This document shows positions 46,469-55,696 of a stretch of 64,000 bases of DNA, in pieces. The number at the start of each line of letters is the position of its first letter. The stretch's first letter is position 1. The DNA comes from CAYZGU01 sp964478165 (lineage in GTDB: Bacteria > Poribacteria > WGA-4E > JAJDTR01), in NCBI GenBank assembly GCA_964478165.1, contig CAYZGU010000021.1, positions 1 to 64,000 on the forward strand. The letters run 5' to 3'. Made by a program: the position numbers and the translations under genes. Below the pieces are notes generated by a model that was not told the DNA's origin, made no database searches, and worked only from the letters and a program-made list of their open reading frames with translations.

Positions 46469-47321
46469 TATCCATTAAGAACCGAAAGAACTCGGAGTTA
46501 GAACCGATGACAATCTTGTCGCCACTTTTGAGCATAGATCCGTATGCTTCAAGCCGGCGCGAAAAGGCGTAGAATTCCGGATCTTGCGTCAGGGCTTGTG
46601 CATAGATCTGGATTGCTTCAGCTTCGCCCTCGCCGCGTATGCGCTGTGATGCCTCGTAGCCTTCAGCTTCAATAACAGTACTATCACGCTCTGCCTGTGC
46701 ACGGATAATATTGGCTTGCTCATTGCCCTCGGCCCGGAACAGATTCGACTCCCGTTTTCGTTCCGCAATCATCCGGTTGAATACACTTTGTTCCACTTCT
46801 TCAGGCAGGTCGGCTCTTTTGGTGCGCACATCGACGACACCAATGCCGTATTCCGCTGCTTTCTTGGTGGCAGACCGTGCAACTCGTTCCATAATATTCT
46901 CACGTTCTTGAGAGATGACATCGACGAAGTCAAAAGTCGCGAGTTCACGTCGTAATTCGGAGAAAACGATGTCGTCGAGGCGCGCCCGCGCACCCGCTTC
47001 TGTCGTAACTGCTTTGAAGAAAAGTAGTGGGTCGATGATTTTCCAGCGAGTGACGTGGTCAACCACCAGCCGTTTCTTGTCAGTGGTTAGGTATTCTTGA
47101 GGGAGGGCATCACTGGAAAGTATGCGTTTCTCAAAGAACATTACGTTTTGAATGAAAGGTGATTTTGTTTTTAGACCTGGTTGTTGAACCGTCGCAACGG
47201 GATTGCCAAACTGGAGGATGATTGCCTGCTCGGTCTCAGACACCGTGAACAGAGTCTGGCTAGTGATGACAAAAACGACGATGAGCACGAAAATAACGAT
47301 TCCAAGCGTAGTGGTTTTCAT
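46452..47321 (-). CDS. hflC: HflC, SPFH-domain regulator of FtsH protease
   Basis: HflC pairs with HflK in an inner-membrane complex that encloses and restrains FtsH. The 289-residue protein has one N-terminal membrane helix (about 5-25), then the SPFH/band-7 domain with VVDHVTRWKIIDPLLFF, and a long helical stalk (AEGNEQANIIRAQAERDSTVIEAEGYEASQRIRGEGEAEA, read as alternating charged heptads), closing in FYAFSRRLEAY, the hallmark of HflC. Length is normal. It begins two bases after hflK, which means coupled expression. Confidence 0.95.
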   Translation of the reverse strand: MKTTTLGIVIFVLIVVFVITSQTLFTVSETEQAIILQFGNPVATVQQPGLKTKSPFIQNVMFFEKRILSSDALPQEYLTTDKKRLVVDHVTRWKIIDPLLFFKAVTTEAGARARLDDIVFSELRRELATFDFVDVISQERENIMERVARSATKKAAEYGIGVVDVRTKRADLPEEVEQSVFNRMIAERKRESNLFRAEGNEQANIIRAQAERDSTVIEAEGYEASQRIRGEGEAEAIQIYAQALTQDPEFYAFSRRLEAYGSMLKSGDKIVIGSNSEFFRFLMDNGFKK

Positions 47322-47322
47322 G

Positions 47323-48327
47323 TTATTTATTTCCTCCTAATTCTAAACTGTTTGGACTGGCGAGCGGCAGGAATGGCAGAACGCTCTTGCCTACCTTTGC
47401 GTCTAAGAGAATCAGTTCGACCTGATTTAGAATTTTTTCCAGTCCTTCAATGTGCATTCGCTCCCGGGTAACCTGTTTTGCCTGATGGTATTCCTTTAGA
47501 ACGGATAGAAAACGATTGGCATCACCGGTAGCGTGGAGCACTTGCTGTTCCTTAAAGGCAGTGGCTTCTTCTATTGCTTGCTGTTTTGCACCGCGGGCTC
47601 TGGGGACCACGTCGTTCTGATAAGCCTGGGATTCATTTATCAGCCGTTCCTTATCAGCCCGTGCTCGCACCACATCTTGGAAGGCATCGCGCACCTCTTG
47701 CGGTGGATCTGCTACCTGGAGACGAACGTCAGTCACTTGGATACCGGTGCCGTAGTCGTTCATTAATCGTGATAGAAAGGTCCTTGTCTCATCCTGGACG
47801 CGACCACGCTCTTCGGTAATCACGGCATCCACGGTCATCTGTCCGACCGTACTACGTAATGCCACTTCCGCACTGGTGAGGAGTGTTTTTTGCGTGGACT
47901 GCACGTTGAAGATAAAGTCCCGAGAACTAGCAACGCGATATTGTACTAGGAGTTCGACTTGCACAATATTTTCATCTTTTGTCAGCATCAGTGCCTCGCT
48001 GAGAATCTCTCGCTTTCGATTCTTATCAGTGGTTCGGAAGCCGATTTCTGCTCGACGGATGCTTTCCACATTTACGATGAATACACGTTGGAGAGGCCAA
48101 GGCAATCGATAGTTGAGTCCAGAGTTAGTAACACTTGAAAATTTGCCGAATGTCAGAACCACGCCTTCCTCACCAGGTTGTACAACATATATACCAGAGG
48201 CCAACCATATAAGCAACAATATCCCGGCGATTACAAAATAGAGAAATTTTCCCGATCCCGAAAACCACCTCGAGACGCTGGACATATACTGGTTGAATTG
48301 TTCCGTATCCCACGGCTGTTCCTGCAT
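47323..48327 (-). CDS. hflK: HflK, SPFH-domain regulator of FtsH protease
   Basis: The HflK partner of HflC, 334 residues. It begins with a short cytoplasmic segment containing Trp and Gly-Ser, then a membrane helix at about 29-48, then the SPFH domain (VVQPGEEGVVLTFGKF; GLNYRLPWPLQRV) and a stalk with ARADKERLINESQAYQNDVVPRARG, typical of HflK. The Gly-rich N-terminus of many relatives is short here. GGGAGG lies before the ATG. It is 97 bases after the large outer-membrane gene. Confidence 0.95.
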   Translation of the reverse strand: MQEQPWDTEQFNQYMSSVSRWFSGSGKFLYFVIAGILLLIWLASGIYVVQPGEEGVVLTFGKFSSVTNSGLNYRLPWPLQRVFIVNVESIRRAEIGFRTTDKNRKREILSEALMLTKDENIVQVELLVQYRVASSRDFIFNVQSTQKTLLTSAEVALRSTVGQMTVDAVITEERGRVQDETRTFLSRLMNDYGTGIQVTDVRLQVADPPQEVRDAFQDVVRARADKERLINESQAYQNDVVPRARGAKQQAIEEATAFKEQQVLHATGDANRFLSVLKEYHQAKQVTRERMHIEGLEKILNQVELILLDAKVGKSVLPFLPLASPNSLELGGNK

Positions 48328-48424
48328 TTAATCTCCTCCCTTACATGGTTCATCAAACTAGAAATTTAGGGTACGCGTCAACATTAGGATATGAGAAACG
48401 TACCATACGAAGTCAACTTACGAT

Positions 48425-50776
48425 CTAAAGTAAGAACAATGAAATTCCAATGCTTGTTCGTCTTTCACCCCCACCGAGGGGCTCAAGGAAGTTTTGAACA
48501 ACATGATCTGAGGTAATCAAGAGGCCCATTCTTTGCCCAAAGGCGTCGCCTTGCAAGACAAGCTCAAAGAATCCGACGGTCCGGTTGAAATCGTTTCGGG
48601 AGTCAGTGAGATCTCGCCATGTGAGGTATTGAGCGCCAGCGCTTAACTGCAGCTGCGCCGCCACTTGATGGGTCATTGTCAGAATGTAGGCATTTCGAAT
48701 GATGTCAACGGCTGCTTCCTTTTCGTATGGAATTGTATAGCCAATCGTTCGATCGCTTCGGAACGACGGTGCAATCGTGAGGTCATCACGCACTTCACAA
48801 TCATAACGAATTTGATTAATCAAGGCAGTATCGATAACGTGTTGGCGAGTATGGAACAAAGCATCACGCTGATATTTGAATTTGCTTACAAGCATCAGGT
48901 TTTTGACATTCTGATAATCAACGATCATTGTGAAGATGTTTCCAAGATGGTTCTGAAGTGCTAAATCATCCTCGATTCGTTCCCCCGTACTGCGAATCAC
49001 AACATCGTCGGGAATAATGTCACGGGAACGGCGGAGCGTGTGACGGAACAGAACGGTCCCGAAGTGAGGAATCGGTTCAGGAGCATAAGAAAGAACATTG
49101 TATAATCCGCGTGCACTCTTATTTTCGAGCATTAGACGTTTTAGATAATAGCCTGGGATAATTGAAAGTCCTTCTGCAAATGGCAAATCGACCTTAAGAT
49201 ACGTGTTGTGTCCGAGTGAACCTTCATCATAGTCAAAACGATAATTGGGTTTATCATCATCCTCAAGATAATCCGGTTCACCATTATTATTGAAGTCAAT
49301 CGATTCACGGTTTAGGCCTAGACGAAATCGCGGTGGATCAGCGAAGAATAGGAGAAAATCGTCGTCCCAATCCTTGACGCGATCCCCGTCGAGATCGTCT
49401 CGAATGTTACCCGACAAAAGGATTTCAGGTTCGCGTGAATCTGCGTAACGGTCTTTGTTGTCGTTGTCATCTACGAAATTGGCAGCTGTATAGAACGGAT
49501 CGATTCGTGTATATTCGCTGCGCCACGTCACTGGTCCGAAATTTCGATTGATGTCCACGAACCATGCGCTGGCCCGTCGTTGTTCTCGTGTGCCAGTAAG
49601 TAGCGGGTATTGTCGTGTCTGTGCATACCAAGCGAACTCGGCTTCCACAGCAAATCCGGCGAGGGTCGTTTGTAAGTCGAATCCCATTGCTGTTTCATCT
49701 GTTAGCTCTCCGTAATCGAATCGACGAAGTTCACGATTCGATCCATCGCGAACGTTTCCAGGGGCACGGAGTTCTAGCCTGAAATCCTGATTGTCTGTTG
49801 AAAGATCTACTTGGTAATCGTTGGCAATGTCGATCTCAAATTGTACACGGTTGACTTCCTGGGGGTTGAATAAAGCAAACCGGTAGGTAAATGTAGCTTC
49901 ACCATCCACCCATCGGGAGCTACTGCCACGTTTGCTTTCGTTCGGTAGTAGTAGTACGCCAGGTGGCTCCTGGCCCGCGATTACATCATATTCCAATGCA
50001 CCGTCGACATAGACTCGAACACCAAAGATTTTCGCCCCGCCGGGGTTTTCTGGCGAAGAATCGCTGAAGCGGAGGAACAGCTCTGTCGGAGGGTTGCTGA
50101 TTGTGACTCCTCGGAATGGGTTGCTTGTCCTTGTGAGGTCATAGTTTGTGAAGAAACGATTGACATAATTGATCCCGATGCGTGGTAACGGCAAGACAAA
50201 TTCGGGCAACACACCCAATCCAACATCGTAAGATCCAAGGTGTGCCTCTGCACGCAGGCCCATCATGAACCAATCTGATGTGCTTTCGATGCCAATGTCT
50301 TCGATTGGCGTTGTACGTTCTCCTAATATAGAAAAAGTGTTGTTGGTTACTCGTGCAACGAATGCTGACATGCGCCCACTGGCACGTGGGATAGTTATGT
50401 TCCAACGCGCTGCGTCAAAGAGTTCTTTGTTCAACGTAAAGCTGGAAAATTTTGTAGGAAAATTTCCGACGGTCAATTGGTGATTTACACTTTCGCCGGG
50501 GACATCGAACGTGAAAAAATTCCGATTACTCGTCTTTCTTCGGAATTCCGCATCGCGTCGTAGTACGGAATCTCCTTCTAGGACTCCAAAGCTTGCCTGC
50601 ATTTTATAGAGCTCTTTTCCGCTCTTGTCGAAGACCTGATTGCCAAGAGGATCGGTCTGTTGCGCCACTGCGAACCGAGGCTTACTTGCACAGCTGATTA
50701 CAAGTATGAGAATCAGGACAAGTGAAGCACAATGTATTCTAGAAATGGTAGACAAGACTGAACCGATGACTGCCAT
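48425..50776 (-). CDS. large outer-membrane or surface protein, unknown family
   Basis: I do not recognise a named family. The 783-residue protein has a signal peptide: CASLVLILILVISC could be a lipobox, or cleavage could follow AVAQQ. Two Asp-rich segments near 430-520 (DDLDGDRVKDWDDD, DFNNNGEPDYLEDDD) look like calcium-binding loops. Alternating hydrophobic strands run through the last 300 residues and the end, GISLFLL, suits a beta-barrel or beta-rich outer membrane protein. ATG 50776 gives a clean signal peptide and overlaps the PorV-like gene by 38 bases; a longer TTG start at 50857 is possible. Its placement after a PorV-like barrel and a protein with a FlgD-like tail suggests a secretion or surface-display set. 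Confidence 0.65.
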   Translation of the reverse strand: MAVIGSVLSTISRIHCASLVLILILVISCASKPRFAVAQQTDPLGNQVFDKSGKELYKMQASFGVLEGDSVLRRDAEFRRKTSNRNFFTFDVPGESVNHQLTVGNFPTKFSSFTLNKELFDAARWNITIPRASGRMSAFVARVTNNTFSILGERTTPIEDIGIESTSDWFMMGLRAEAHLGSYDVGLGVLPEFVLPLPRIGINYVNRFFTNYDLTRTSNPFRGVTISNPPTELFLRFSDSSPENPGGAKIFGVRVYVDGALEYDVIAGQEPPGVLLLPNESKRGSSSRWVDGEATFTYRFALFNPQEVNRVQFEIDIANDYQVDLSTDNQDFRLELRAPGNVRDGSNRELRRFDYGELTDETAMGFDLQTTLAGFAVEAEFAWYAQTRQYPLLTGTREQRRASAWFVDINRNFGPVTWRSEYTRIDPFYTAANFVDDNDNKDRYADSREPEILLSGNIRDDLDGDRVKDWDDDFLLFFADPPRFRLGLNRESIDFNNNGEPDYLEDDDKPNYRFDYDEGSLGHNTYLKVDLPFAEGLSIIPGYYLKRLMLENKSARGLYNVLSYAPEPIPHFGTVLFRHTLRRSRDIIPDDVVIRSTGERIEDDLALQNHLGNIFTMIVDYQNVKNLMLVSKFKYQRDALFHTRQHVIDTALINQIRYDCEVRDDLTIAPSFRSDRTIGYTIPYEKEAAVDIIRNAYILTMTHQVAAQLQLSAGAQYLTWRDLTDSRNDFNRTVGFFELVLQGDAFGQRMGLLITSDHVVQNFLEPLGGGERRTSIGISLFLL

Positions 50777-51686
50777 AAGTGTCTTGGATTCCGCCGATGG
50801 GGAAAACGATTCCATAATCGACGCGCATCCGATCTCGCGGTTTAAAGCCCGCACCAACTGCCAAGTTGGTGCCCCATGCCAAGTTCTCCAGTCTGAATCC
50901 GCCTCGCAACAGCAGTTTGTTGCCCTTTATCCGATACTCGAGACCAACCTTGACATCGATCTGATTCCTGTTGAACACAAGATCCATTCCCCATGTAGAG
51001 GTCTGTCCCAGAATGCCGATGCCAAGTGTCGTCCGTAGGGGTAGCTCTTCAATCTCAGGCGACAGCTTGGTCACAAGATTAGGCGTATTCAAATTTTGTA
51101 CTGACACAGCGATGGGGATGTTTAACGAGGAGCGGAAAACAAGTCCTAGGTCGAAGCTGAATTGACTTCGTCCCGGCAAGTCTTCAAGGATTCTGCCTGT
51201 CATGTCAAAAGTCGGTGCGGTGTCCCAGTTAAGCAACTTTAGTGAGGTCCCCACTGAAAGATTACGATTTTGCCCGCTCCCCATTCGATACTCTCTACTT
51301 GCTCCAACCACTAGCTGATTCTCCGAGTACAGTTGACTTACATTTAGCCGTTTCCACAAAAGACCGATTGTACCCCACTTCGCGTATGTGTTGGCATAAC
51401 CAATTAGATGCTGAGCAATCCTTGTATCGTCACTTAGTCCGAGGTGCAGCATCGCCATCGTTGCCGAAACTTGTTGTGACTTGATGTTTGAGAGCGACGC
51501 CGGATTGACAAGTAGGCCATCAGCTTCGGCACTAATCGCAGTATATGCACCAGCCATGCCGTAGGCCCGAGCACCGATGAACTGATCCTCGAAAGCCGCA
51601 TGGACAGATAGAATTACACTGGCTATATTGAAGAGAAACACAACGCCAAACACTAGCGGTGTAATGCCAAATCTATTGGGTATCAT
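50739..51686 (-). CDS. PorV/FadL-like outer-membrane beta-barrel protein
   Basis: A 315-residue barrel protein with signal peptide (LVFGVVFLFNIASVILSVHA). After it comes the family marker GARAYGMAGAYTAISAEADGLLVNPASLS, read in part as GARAYGMAGAYTA and NPASL, which is the start of PorV/PorQ and related UPF0164 barrels. Amphipathic strands follow and the C-terminus is the aromatic FSLVYHF typical of outer-membrane barrels. PorV shuttles cargo of the type IX secretion system in Bacteroidota; homologues elsewhere are less clear. ATG 51686 has GAAGG upstream and gives a proper signal peptide. The end overlaps the following gene. Confidence 0.78.
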   Translation of the reverse strand: MIPNRFGITPLVFGVVFLFNIASVILSVHAAFEDQFIGARAYGMAGAYTAISAEADGLLVNPASLSNIKSQQVSATMAMLHLGLSDDTRIAQHLIGYANTYAKWGTIGLLWKRLNVSQLYSENQLVVGASREYRMGSGQNRNLSVGTSLKLLNWDTAPTFDMTGRILEDLPGRSQFSFDLGLVFRSSLNIPIAVSVQNLNTPNLVTKLSPEIEELPLRTTLGIGILGQTSTWGMDLVFNRNQIDVKVGLEYRIKGNKLLLRGGFRLENLAWGTNLAVGAGFKPRDRMRVDYGIVFPIGGIQDTYGSHRFSLVYHF

Positions 51687-51774
51687 GGTTAATTTGCCTT
51701 CATCGATGTTAGAAAACATCTGGGAGTGTTCGATTCCGTCATTTCCCAAGGCTGAATTCTTGAATCCCACCAGT

Positions 51775-53682
51775 TTATTTCCCAACTGCAATCACACCGT
51801 TACTGATATGTGCGCCGATGCGAACTTGGTACACATACGCACCGATACTCACCGTGCGGCCATTTCGATCCTTTCCGTTCCATTCAATGCTAATTGAATC
51901 TGAACCCATGTTCCAACGGTTGATTAAGGTCTTAACTAGCTTGCTGTGCAAATCGTAGATCTCGACAACGAGTTCGGGACGTTCCGTCGCTAATCTAGCT
52001 ACATTGGAGATCATCAATTGTGTAGTATCTCCGATCCCATTTCCATCTGGTGAAAACGGGTTTAAACTCCAGCGGGTGTCAAGTACTTCAGGGGGCATTG
52101 CTTGAAACACAGCAAATTGAGTAATGTAGTTGAGTTCAAGGCGAACCGTTTGTCTTACCAAATCGACTTCTCCGCCAGCCAGGTGCCATTCACGTGTCGA
52201 TGGCGTCCATGCGAAGACGCGTAGATCTTCCTCTCGTCGGATTCCTGCCCGCAGTAGATCCGCGCGGTCATATCTGAATTCTAACAGCGCGGGTTGTTCA
52301 AGTACAAGTCGATGCATCGTTAAAAATCGCGAGATTTTCGAGTGCGCAACATCGAAAATCTCAACTTCATTCAGCTGCACATTGTTGACCTGCTTACTCT
52401 CTGTAATTCCTAGACGAATGAAGCGCGTTGAAGGGTGAGATGGCAAATGGATAGCGGTGGCCGTCCCCTCAAAATTTGAGACTTCAAGAATCTCCGTGAA
52501 CTCTAAGTTGTCACTCGAGACAAGCACTTTAGCGTTTTGTGGTCCAAAAGATCTCTCGTCAATGACGTTGGGGTGCACAACGATTTTTCCCAGTGTATAA
52601 AAATCCCCCAGATCGATTGTTAGGTAGATGGGCAGCGGTACAAGTCCAGCCATCCATGTGGATGGAGGTTCCAGTATGCCGTCAACGGCGAGCGCGGGCG
52701 GCTGACTCGAGAGGGAGCTTGTTGCCTCAATTCCGAAGTGGCCGCGTTTCAACACATCGAAACGGTAGGCAACAACAGGGGAGGTTACCTCTGCGATTCG
52801 ACTATTCGCTTGGTAGGACGATCTATCTATTTCATCCGGTGGCATGCGAAGGAATTGTATTTTTCTTATGTCCTCTCCAAATCCGCCCGCAGGAATAACA
52901 ATGGTTGCCTGGCGTCCATCGCTCAAGATTAACTGTTCCCCATCACGCGTCGCTGTTTGTATGTCCGCCAGATAAATCACCGAAATAGTTTCTGTGTCCT
53001 GGTTTTCGACTTCTGATGAAAGCGCCATAGCAGTGACACTGATTTGATTTGGACCGGATTTCAGAGACACCTGAATTGAAAATGATATTTGGGTTTCGCC
53101 CATAGGTTCTAGTAGAATCGAAACAGATTGAATAAGCGGCTTTATAGGATGGCCGTTGGTGTCTAGAAATTCAATTGAATGGATTGAAATCCTCTCTTTG
53201 TTCCAGCCTTCAAGCATGTAGAGTTGTACGAAGCGCGCAGCGGTTGGGGCTGAGAAATCAACGACGTTGGCGTTAAAGCTCGAATCCAAGCCGGGGGGGA
53301 CGTCAAAATTTGCGTTTTTGGTCAGAAAGCCATCTTCAGAGAAAGTGACTCCGATATGCATAGGACCGGATCTTACGGTTTCATTATGCCGAGGGCTAAA
53401 TAATATTGCTCCAAGTTGATGAACGCTTCCCAAATCCATAGTGACAGCATAAATCGAATGTGTAATGTCAGAAAGGCGGCTGATGCCCGCGGGGGTATCG
53501 ATTGAGATGACAACTGGTTCGGCCTCGGAAAGCGCAACACTACCTTGAATCTCTAGAATCTTGTTGTTCGTGGTAAAGCTAGACTTCGGTTGCGTGATGG
53601 ATAGATCAATGAGCGCAGTCACCACGCGGGGATTAAGAATCGTGAGAAAAAGGAATAGTGACGCGAGGCAAAAATGCGGCAT
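51775..53682 (-). CDS. secreted discoidin-domain protein with FlgD-like C-terminal domain
   Basis: A 635-residue exported protein. A signal peptide (FCLASLFLFLTILNPRVVTA) is followed by two F5/8 type C (discoidin)-like modules: YAVTMDLGSVHQLGAILFSPR at about 75-200 and IYLTIDLGDFYTLGKIVVHPN at about 360-475. The C-terminal 80 residues are a FlgD Ig-like / gliding-motility-sorting-like domain: NPFSPDGNGIGD, VEIYDLHSKLVKTL, IEWNGKDRNGR and SIGAYVYQVRI. Such tails can act as export signals for PorV-dependent secretion. ATG 53682 gives the signal peptide; no clear ribosome site, but the upstream purB stop is 61 bases away. It likely binds glycans or another cell surface. Confidence 0.8.
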   Translation of the reverse strand: MPHFCLASLFLFLTILNPRVVTALIDLSITQPKSSFTTNNKILEIQGSVALSEAEPVVISIDTPAGISRLSDITHSIYAVTMDLGSVHQLGAILFSPRHNETVRSGPMHIGVTFSEDGFLTKNANFDVPPGLDSSFNANVVDFSAPTAARFVQLYMLEGWNKERISIHSIEFLDTNGHPIKPLIQSVSILLEPMGETQISFSIQVSLKSGPNQISVTAMALSSEVENQDTETISVIYLADIQTATRDGEQLILSDGRQATIVIPAGGFGEDIRKIQFLRMPPDEIDRSSYQANSRIAEVTSPVVAYRFDVLKRGHFGIEATSSLSSQPPALAVDGILEPPSTWMAGLVPLPIYLTIDLGDFYTLGKIVVHPNVIDERSFGPQNAKVLVSSDNLEFTEILEVSNFEGTATAIHLPSHPSTRFIRLGITESKQVNNVQLNEVEIFDVAHSKISRFLTMHRLVLEQPALLEFRYDRADLLRAGIRREEDLRVFAWTPSTREWHLAGGEVDLVRQTVRLELNYITQFAVFQAMPPEVLDTRWSLNPFSPDGNGIGDTTQLMISNVARLATERPELVVEIYDLHSKLVKTLINRWNMGSDSISIEWNGKDRNGRTVSIGAYVYQVRIGAHISNGVIAVGK

Positions 53683-53742
53683 ATTGTATCGTGCGGACTG
53701 GTTTAGCGTGGTTGGCCAAGAGGCCAGCGCCAAAACCAAGCT

Positions 53743-55146
53743 TCACAGGTGGAGTGCCTGCTCGGTCCGCTTCTCCCATTCATCACATGTTGCGTGGGTG
53801 CGTTGGACGGATGCTCCGATATATTTCATTGGGTCACGCAGGACTTGTCGCTGCTGGTCTGTCAGTTTGTCAAGAAATGGTTTCAATGTTTCATCTTCCC
53901 AAACCAGCATGGACAAGCTGCGTCCTGTCTCGTGTACCTGGCTTACGAGTTTGCGTATGTGGTCGTAGGCGTCCGGAAAACCGTGATACGCCAGTAAGAG
54001 ATAGATAGGTTCGGCGATCGTGTCGCCCACACTCAATTCCAGATTCCTTCGCATATTGTCAGTCTTGGCTTCCATCTCGTCTAGAGCACGGTTCAATCGG
54101 AAGATCGAGTAGTCAAATGCTGTGAGTAATTCGGTCAGAAAACGGCTAGATGCAGAGTTGGTCAGATCGCGCTGATGCTCTAGGATACTGTCCATGAACA
54201 CGGTCATCATGCGTGGGACAAATGCCTTCCAAAGGCTCTTGACATTCTCAAATTCTTCTGGATTAATCTTGTGTGGCATTGTTGAGGAACCAACGAGTTG
54301 TGGGTTATATTTCCGGCCTACCTCTGCAATTTCCGTCCGGTATAGATGCCGAATGTCATCTGCGAAATTTGCAAGGATCGTGTAGGTGGATGTGATAGCG
54401 TACGCGAGATCCGAAATGGATTCTGGCTCGACGCACTGTGTGGAGGTATGTGTGTCTGATGCCTTTAACCCCAGTTCGCCGAGTAAGTCAGTTTCAATTT
54501 CCTCTGGATTCTCGGTGATTAAGGAAAGGCCATTGAACGCCCCTACTGCGCCTGAAAACTGTCCGCGTAGGTTGTGGCTTGCCCGATTAATTAGCTCAAT
54601 GCGATTTCCGATTCGACTGACGTAAAGAGCGAGCGCGTAACCGAATGTAATAGGCTCTGCATGTTGTCCGTGCGTTCTTCCAATTTGTACTGTTTCGGCG
54701 TGTTGTCGTGATAATTGAATGAGTTGGGTTTCCAGTTTAATCAAATCGGGCAAAATTATGCGCTGGGTCATGTCTTTGAAGCGCAAAGCGGTGGCGGTAT
54801 CAAGAATGTCTGCTGATGTTGCGAAGAGGTGAACATAAGAACGCGCTTTGGGACTTATTTTTCGACGCAAAACGTTAACGAGAGAACGAATGTTGTGGCG
54901 AATGCGCGCCTGTTCTTCATATACTTCTTCTGCAGTCACGTCTTTTGCCGCTTGTTCGACTTCATCAGCAATCTCGTGAGAGCAAATTCCATGTTTGGCG
55001 AGCGTGCGCACTAACGCTGCTTCCACTTTTGCTTGATATACCACGTAACCTGATTCAGAAACAAACGGCATGAGTCGTTCCATAAATGCTTCGCTACCAC
55101 CATAGTATCTGAAGTCAAGTGGACTTACTGCTTCAAAAAGTTCCAT
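53743..55146 (-). CDS. purB: adenylosuccinate lyase
   Basis: PurB removes fumarate from SAICAR and from adenylosuccinate in purine synthesis. The 467-residue protein has the superfamily signature SSTMPHKINPE at about 292, the catalytic QIGRTHGQHAEPITFG block near 155, and RHNIRSLVNVLR near 84. The sequence looks like the short purB type. ATG 55146 follows GGGGAGAG. A perfect TATAAT promoter lies 65 bases upstream. It is the first gene of the minus-strand run that ends in lipA; purH, another purine gene, is on the opposite strand 1.1 kb away. Confidence 0.95.
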   Translation of the reverse strand: MELFEAVSPLDFRYYGGSEAFMERLMPFVSESGYVVYQAKVEAALVRTLAKHGICSHEIADEVEQAAKDVTAEEVYEEQARIRHNIRSLVNVLRRKISPKARSYVHLFATSADILDTATALRFKDMTQRIILPDLIKLETQLIQLSRQHAETVQIGRTHGQHAEPITFGYALALYVSRIGNRIELINRASHNLRGQFSGAVGAFNGLSLITENPEEIETDLLGELGLKASDTHTSTQCVEPESISDLAYAITSTYTILANFADDIRHLYRTEIAEVGRKYNPQLVGSSTMPHKINPEEFENVKSLWKAFVPRMMTVFMDSILEHQRDLTNSASSRFLTELLTAFDYSIFRLNRALDEMEAKTDNMRRNLELSVGDTIAEPIYLLLAYHGFPDAYDHIRKLVSQVHETGRSLSMLVWEDETLKPFLDKLTDQQRQVLRDPMKYIGASVQRTHATCDEWEKRTEQALHL

Positions 55147-55210
55147 ATTTGGAATCTCTCCCCATTAGCGCGTATTTCCTCGTGGGTTTGTTCGACTTGT
55201 TGATGGTGTA

Positions 55211-55239
55211 ATTATAGACGATTGTTCAAAAAAAAACAA
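55211..55239 (-). promoter_or_regulatory. promoter of purB operon
   Basis: On the minus strand TTGTTT, a 17-base spacer with a T run, and TATAAT (six of six), 65 bases before the purB ATG. Confidence 0.5.
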
Positions 55240-55353
55240 TAGAAACACGGAAAAGGTTATTCGAGTGTGGATGGTAGAGGAACCTCGCAAACTCGTATCG
55301 GTTGGTCCGAGTCATGGGTTTGCCGTAAATGTTGCGTTCTGCGAAAAAAATAC

Positions 55354-55382
55354 TTGCGCAACGTTAAATTCTCTTGTAGAAT
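55354..55382 (+). promoter_or_regulatory. possible promoter of selenoprotein gene
   Basis: TTGCGC (three of six), a 17-base spacer and TAGAAT (five of six), 80 bases before the ATG at 55463. Confidence 0.3.
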
Positions 55383-55462
55383 TGGAATCGCTGAGGAATA
55401 GCTCCTTAGATTCTTCGTAGTATCGATTCTAGTGGGACTCAAATTCTAATGGAGATTACATA

Positions 55463-55696
55463 ATGGAACTGCGAATTGAGTATTGTACGGCTTGAAACTA
55501 TCTGCCAAAAGCCGTCAGTATGGCGAGCGACGTTTTAAGCAAATATGTAACACAAGTGAGTGGGCTCATGCTGGTGCCGAGCGGTGGTGGTGCCTTTGAA
55601 GTCACGTTGAATGGGAACTTGATTTATTCCAAGTTGGAAACAGGGCAGTTTCCTACGGCAGACCACATCATTGCCTTAGTGCGAGCAGGTTCTTAA
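55463..55696 (+). CDS. Rdx/SelW-family selenoprotein with in-frame TGA (Sec)
   Basis: Reading the TGA at 55493-55495 as selenocysteine gives an unbroken 77-residue protein, MELRIEYCTAU at the start, ending at TAA 55694. The family pattern is seen from end to end: IEYC-x-x-U with the Sec at residue 11 where most bacterial relatives have CxxC, then NYLPKAVSMASDVLSK, LMLVPSGGGAFEVTLNG, LIYSKLETGQFPTADHI and a final helix LVRAG. SelW, SelT and SelH-like Rdx proteins have a thioredoxin-like fold with a CxxU redox site. GGAG lies eight bases before ATG 55463 and a hairpin suited to a bacterial SECIS element follows the TGA. It stands alone between divergent purB and purH. A conventional gene call would split it at the TGA. 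Confidence 0.88.
55509..55536 (+). promoter_or_regulatory. SECIS-like hairpin after the TGA codon
   Basis: Left arm AAGCCGTC (55509-55516) pairs with right arm GACGTTTT (55529-55536), with one C-T mismatch and a G-T pair, around a 12-base loop AGTATGGCGAGC. The loop starts 21 bases after the TGA, and its second base is G, as expected in bacterial SECIS elements bound by SelB. Confidence 0.55.

Larger units (their letters stand above)
55147..55462. other. divergent control region between purB and selenoprotein gene
   Basis: 316 bases between divergent genes, holding the purB promoter (minus) and a possible promoter for the selenoprotein gene (plus). A 53-codon frame at 55266-55427 has no support. 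Confidence 0.5.
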
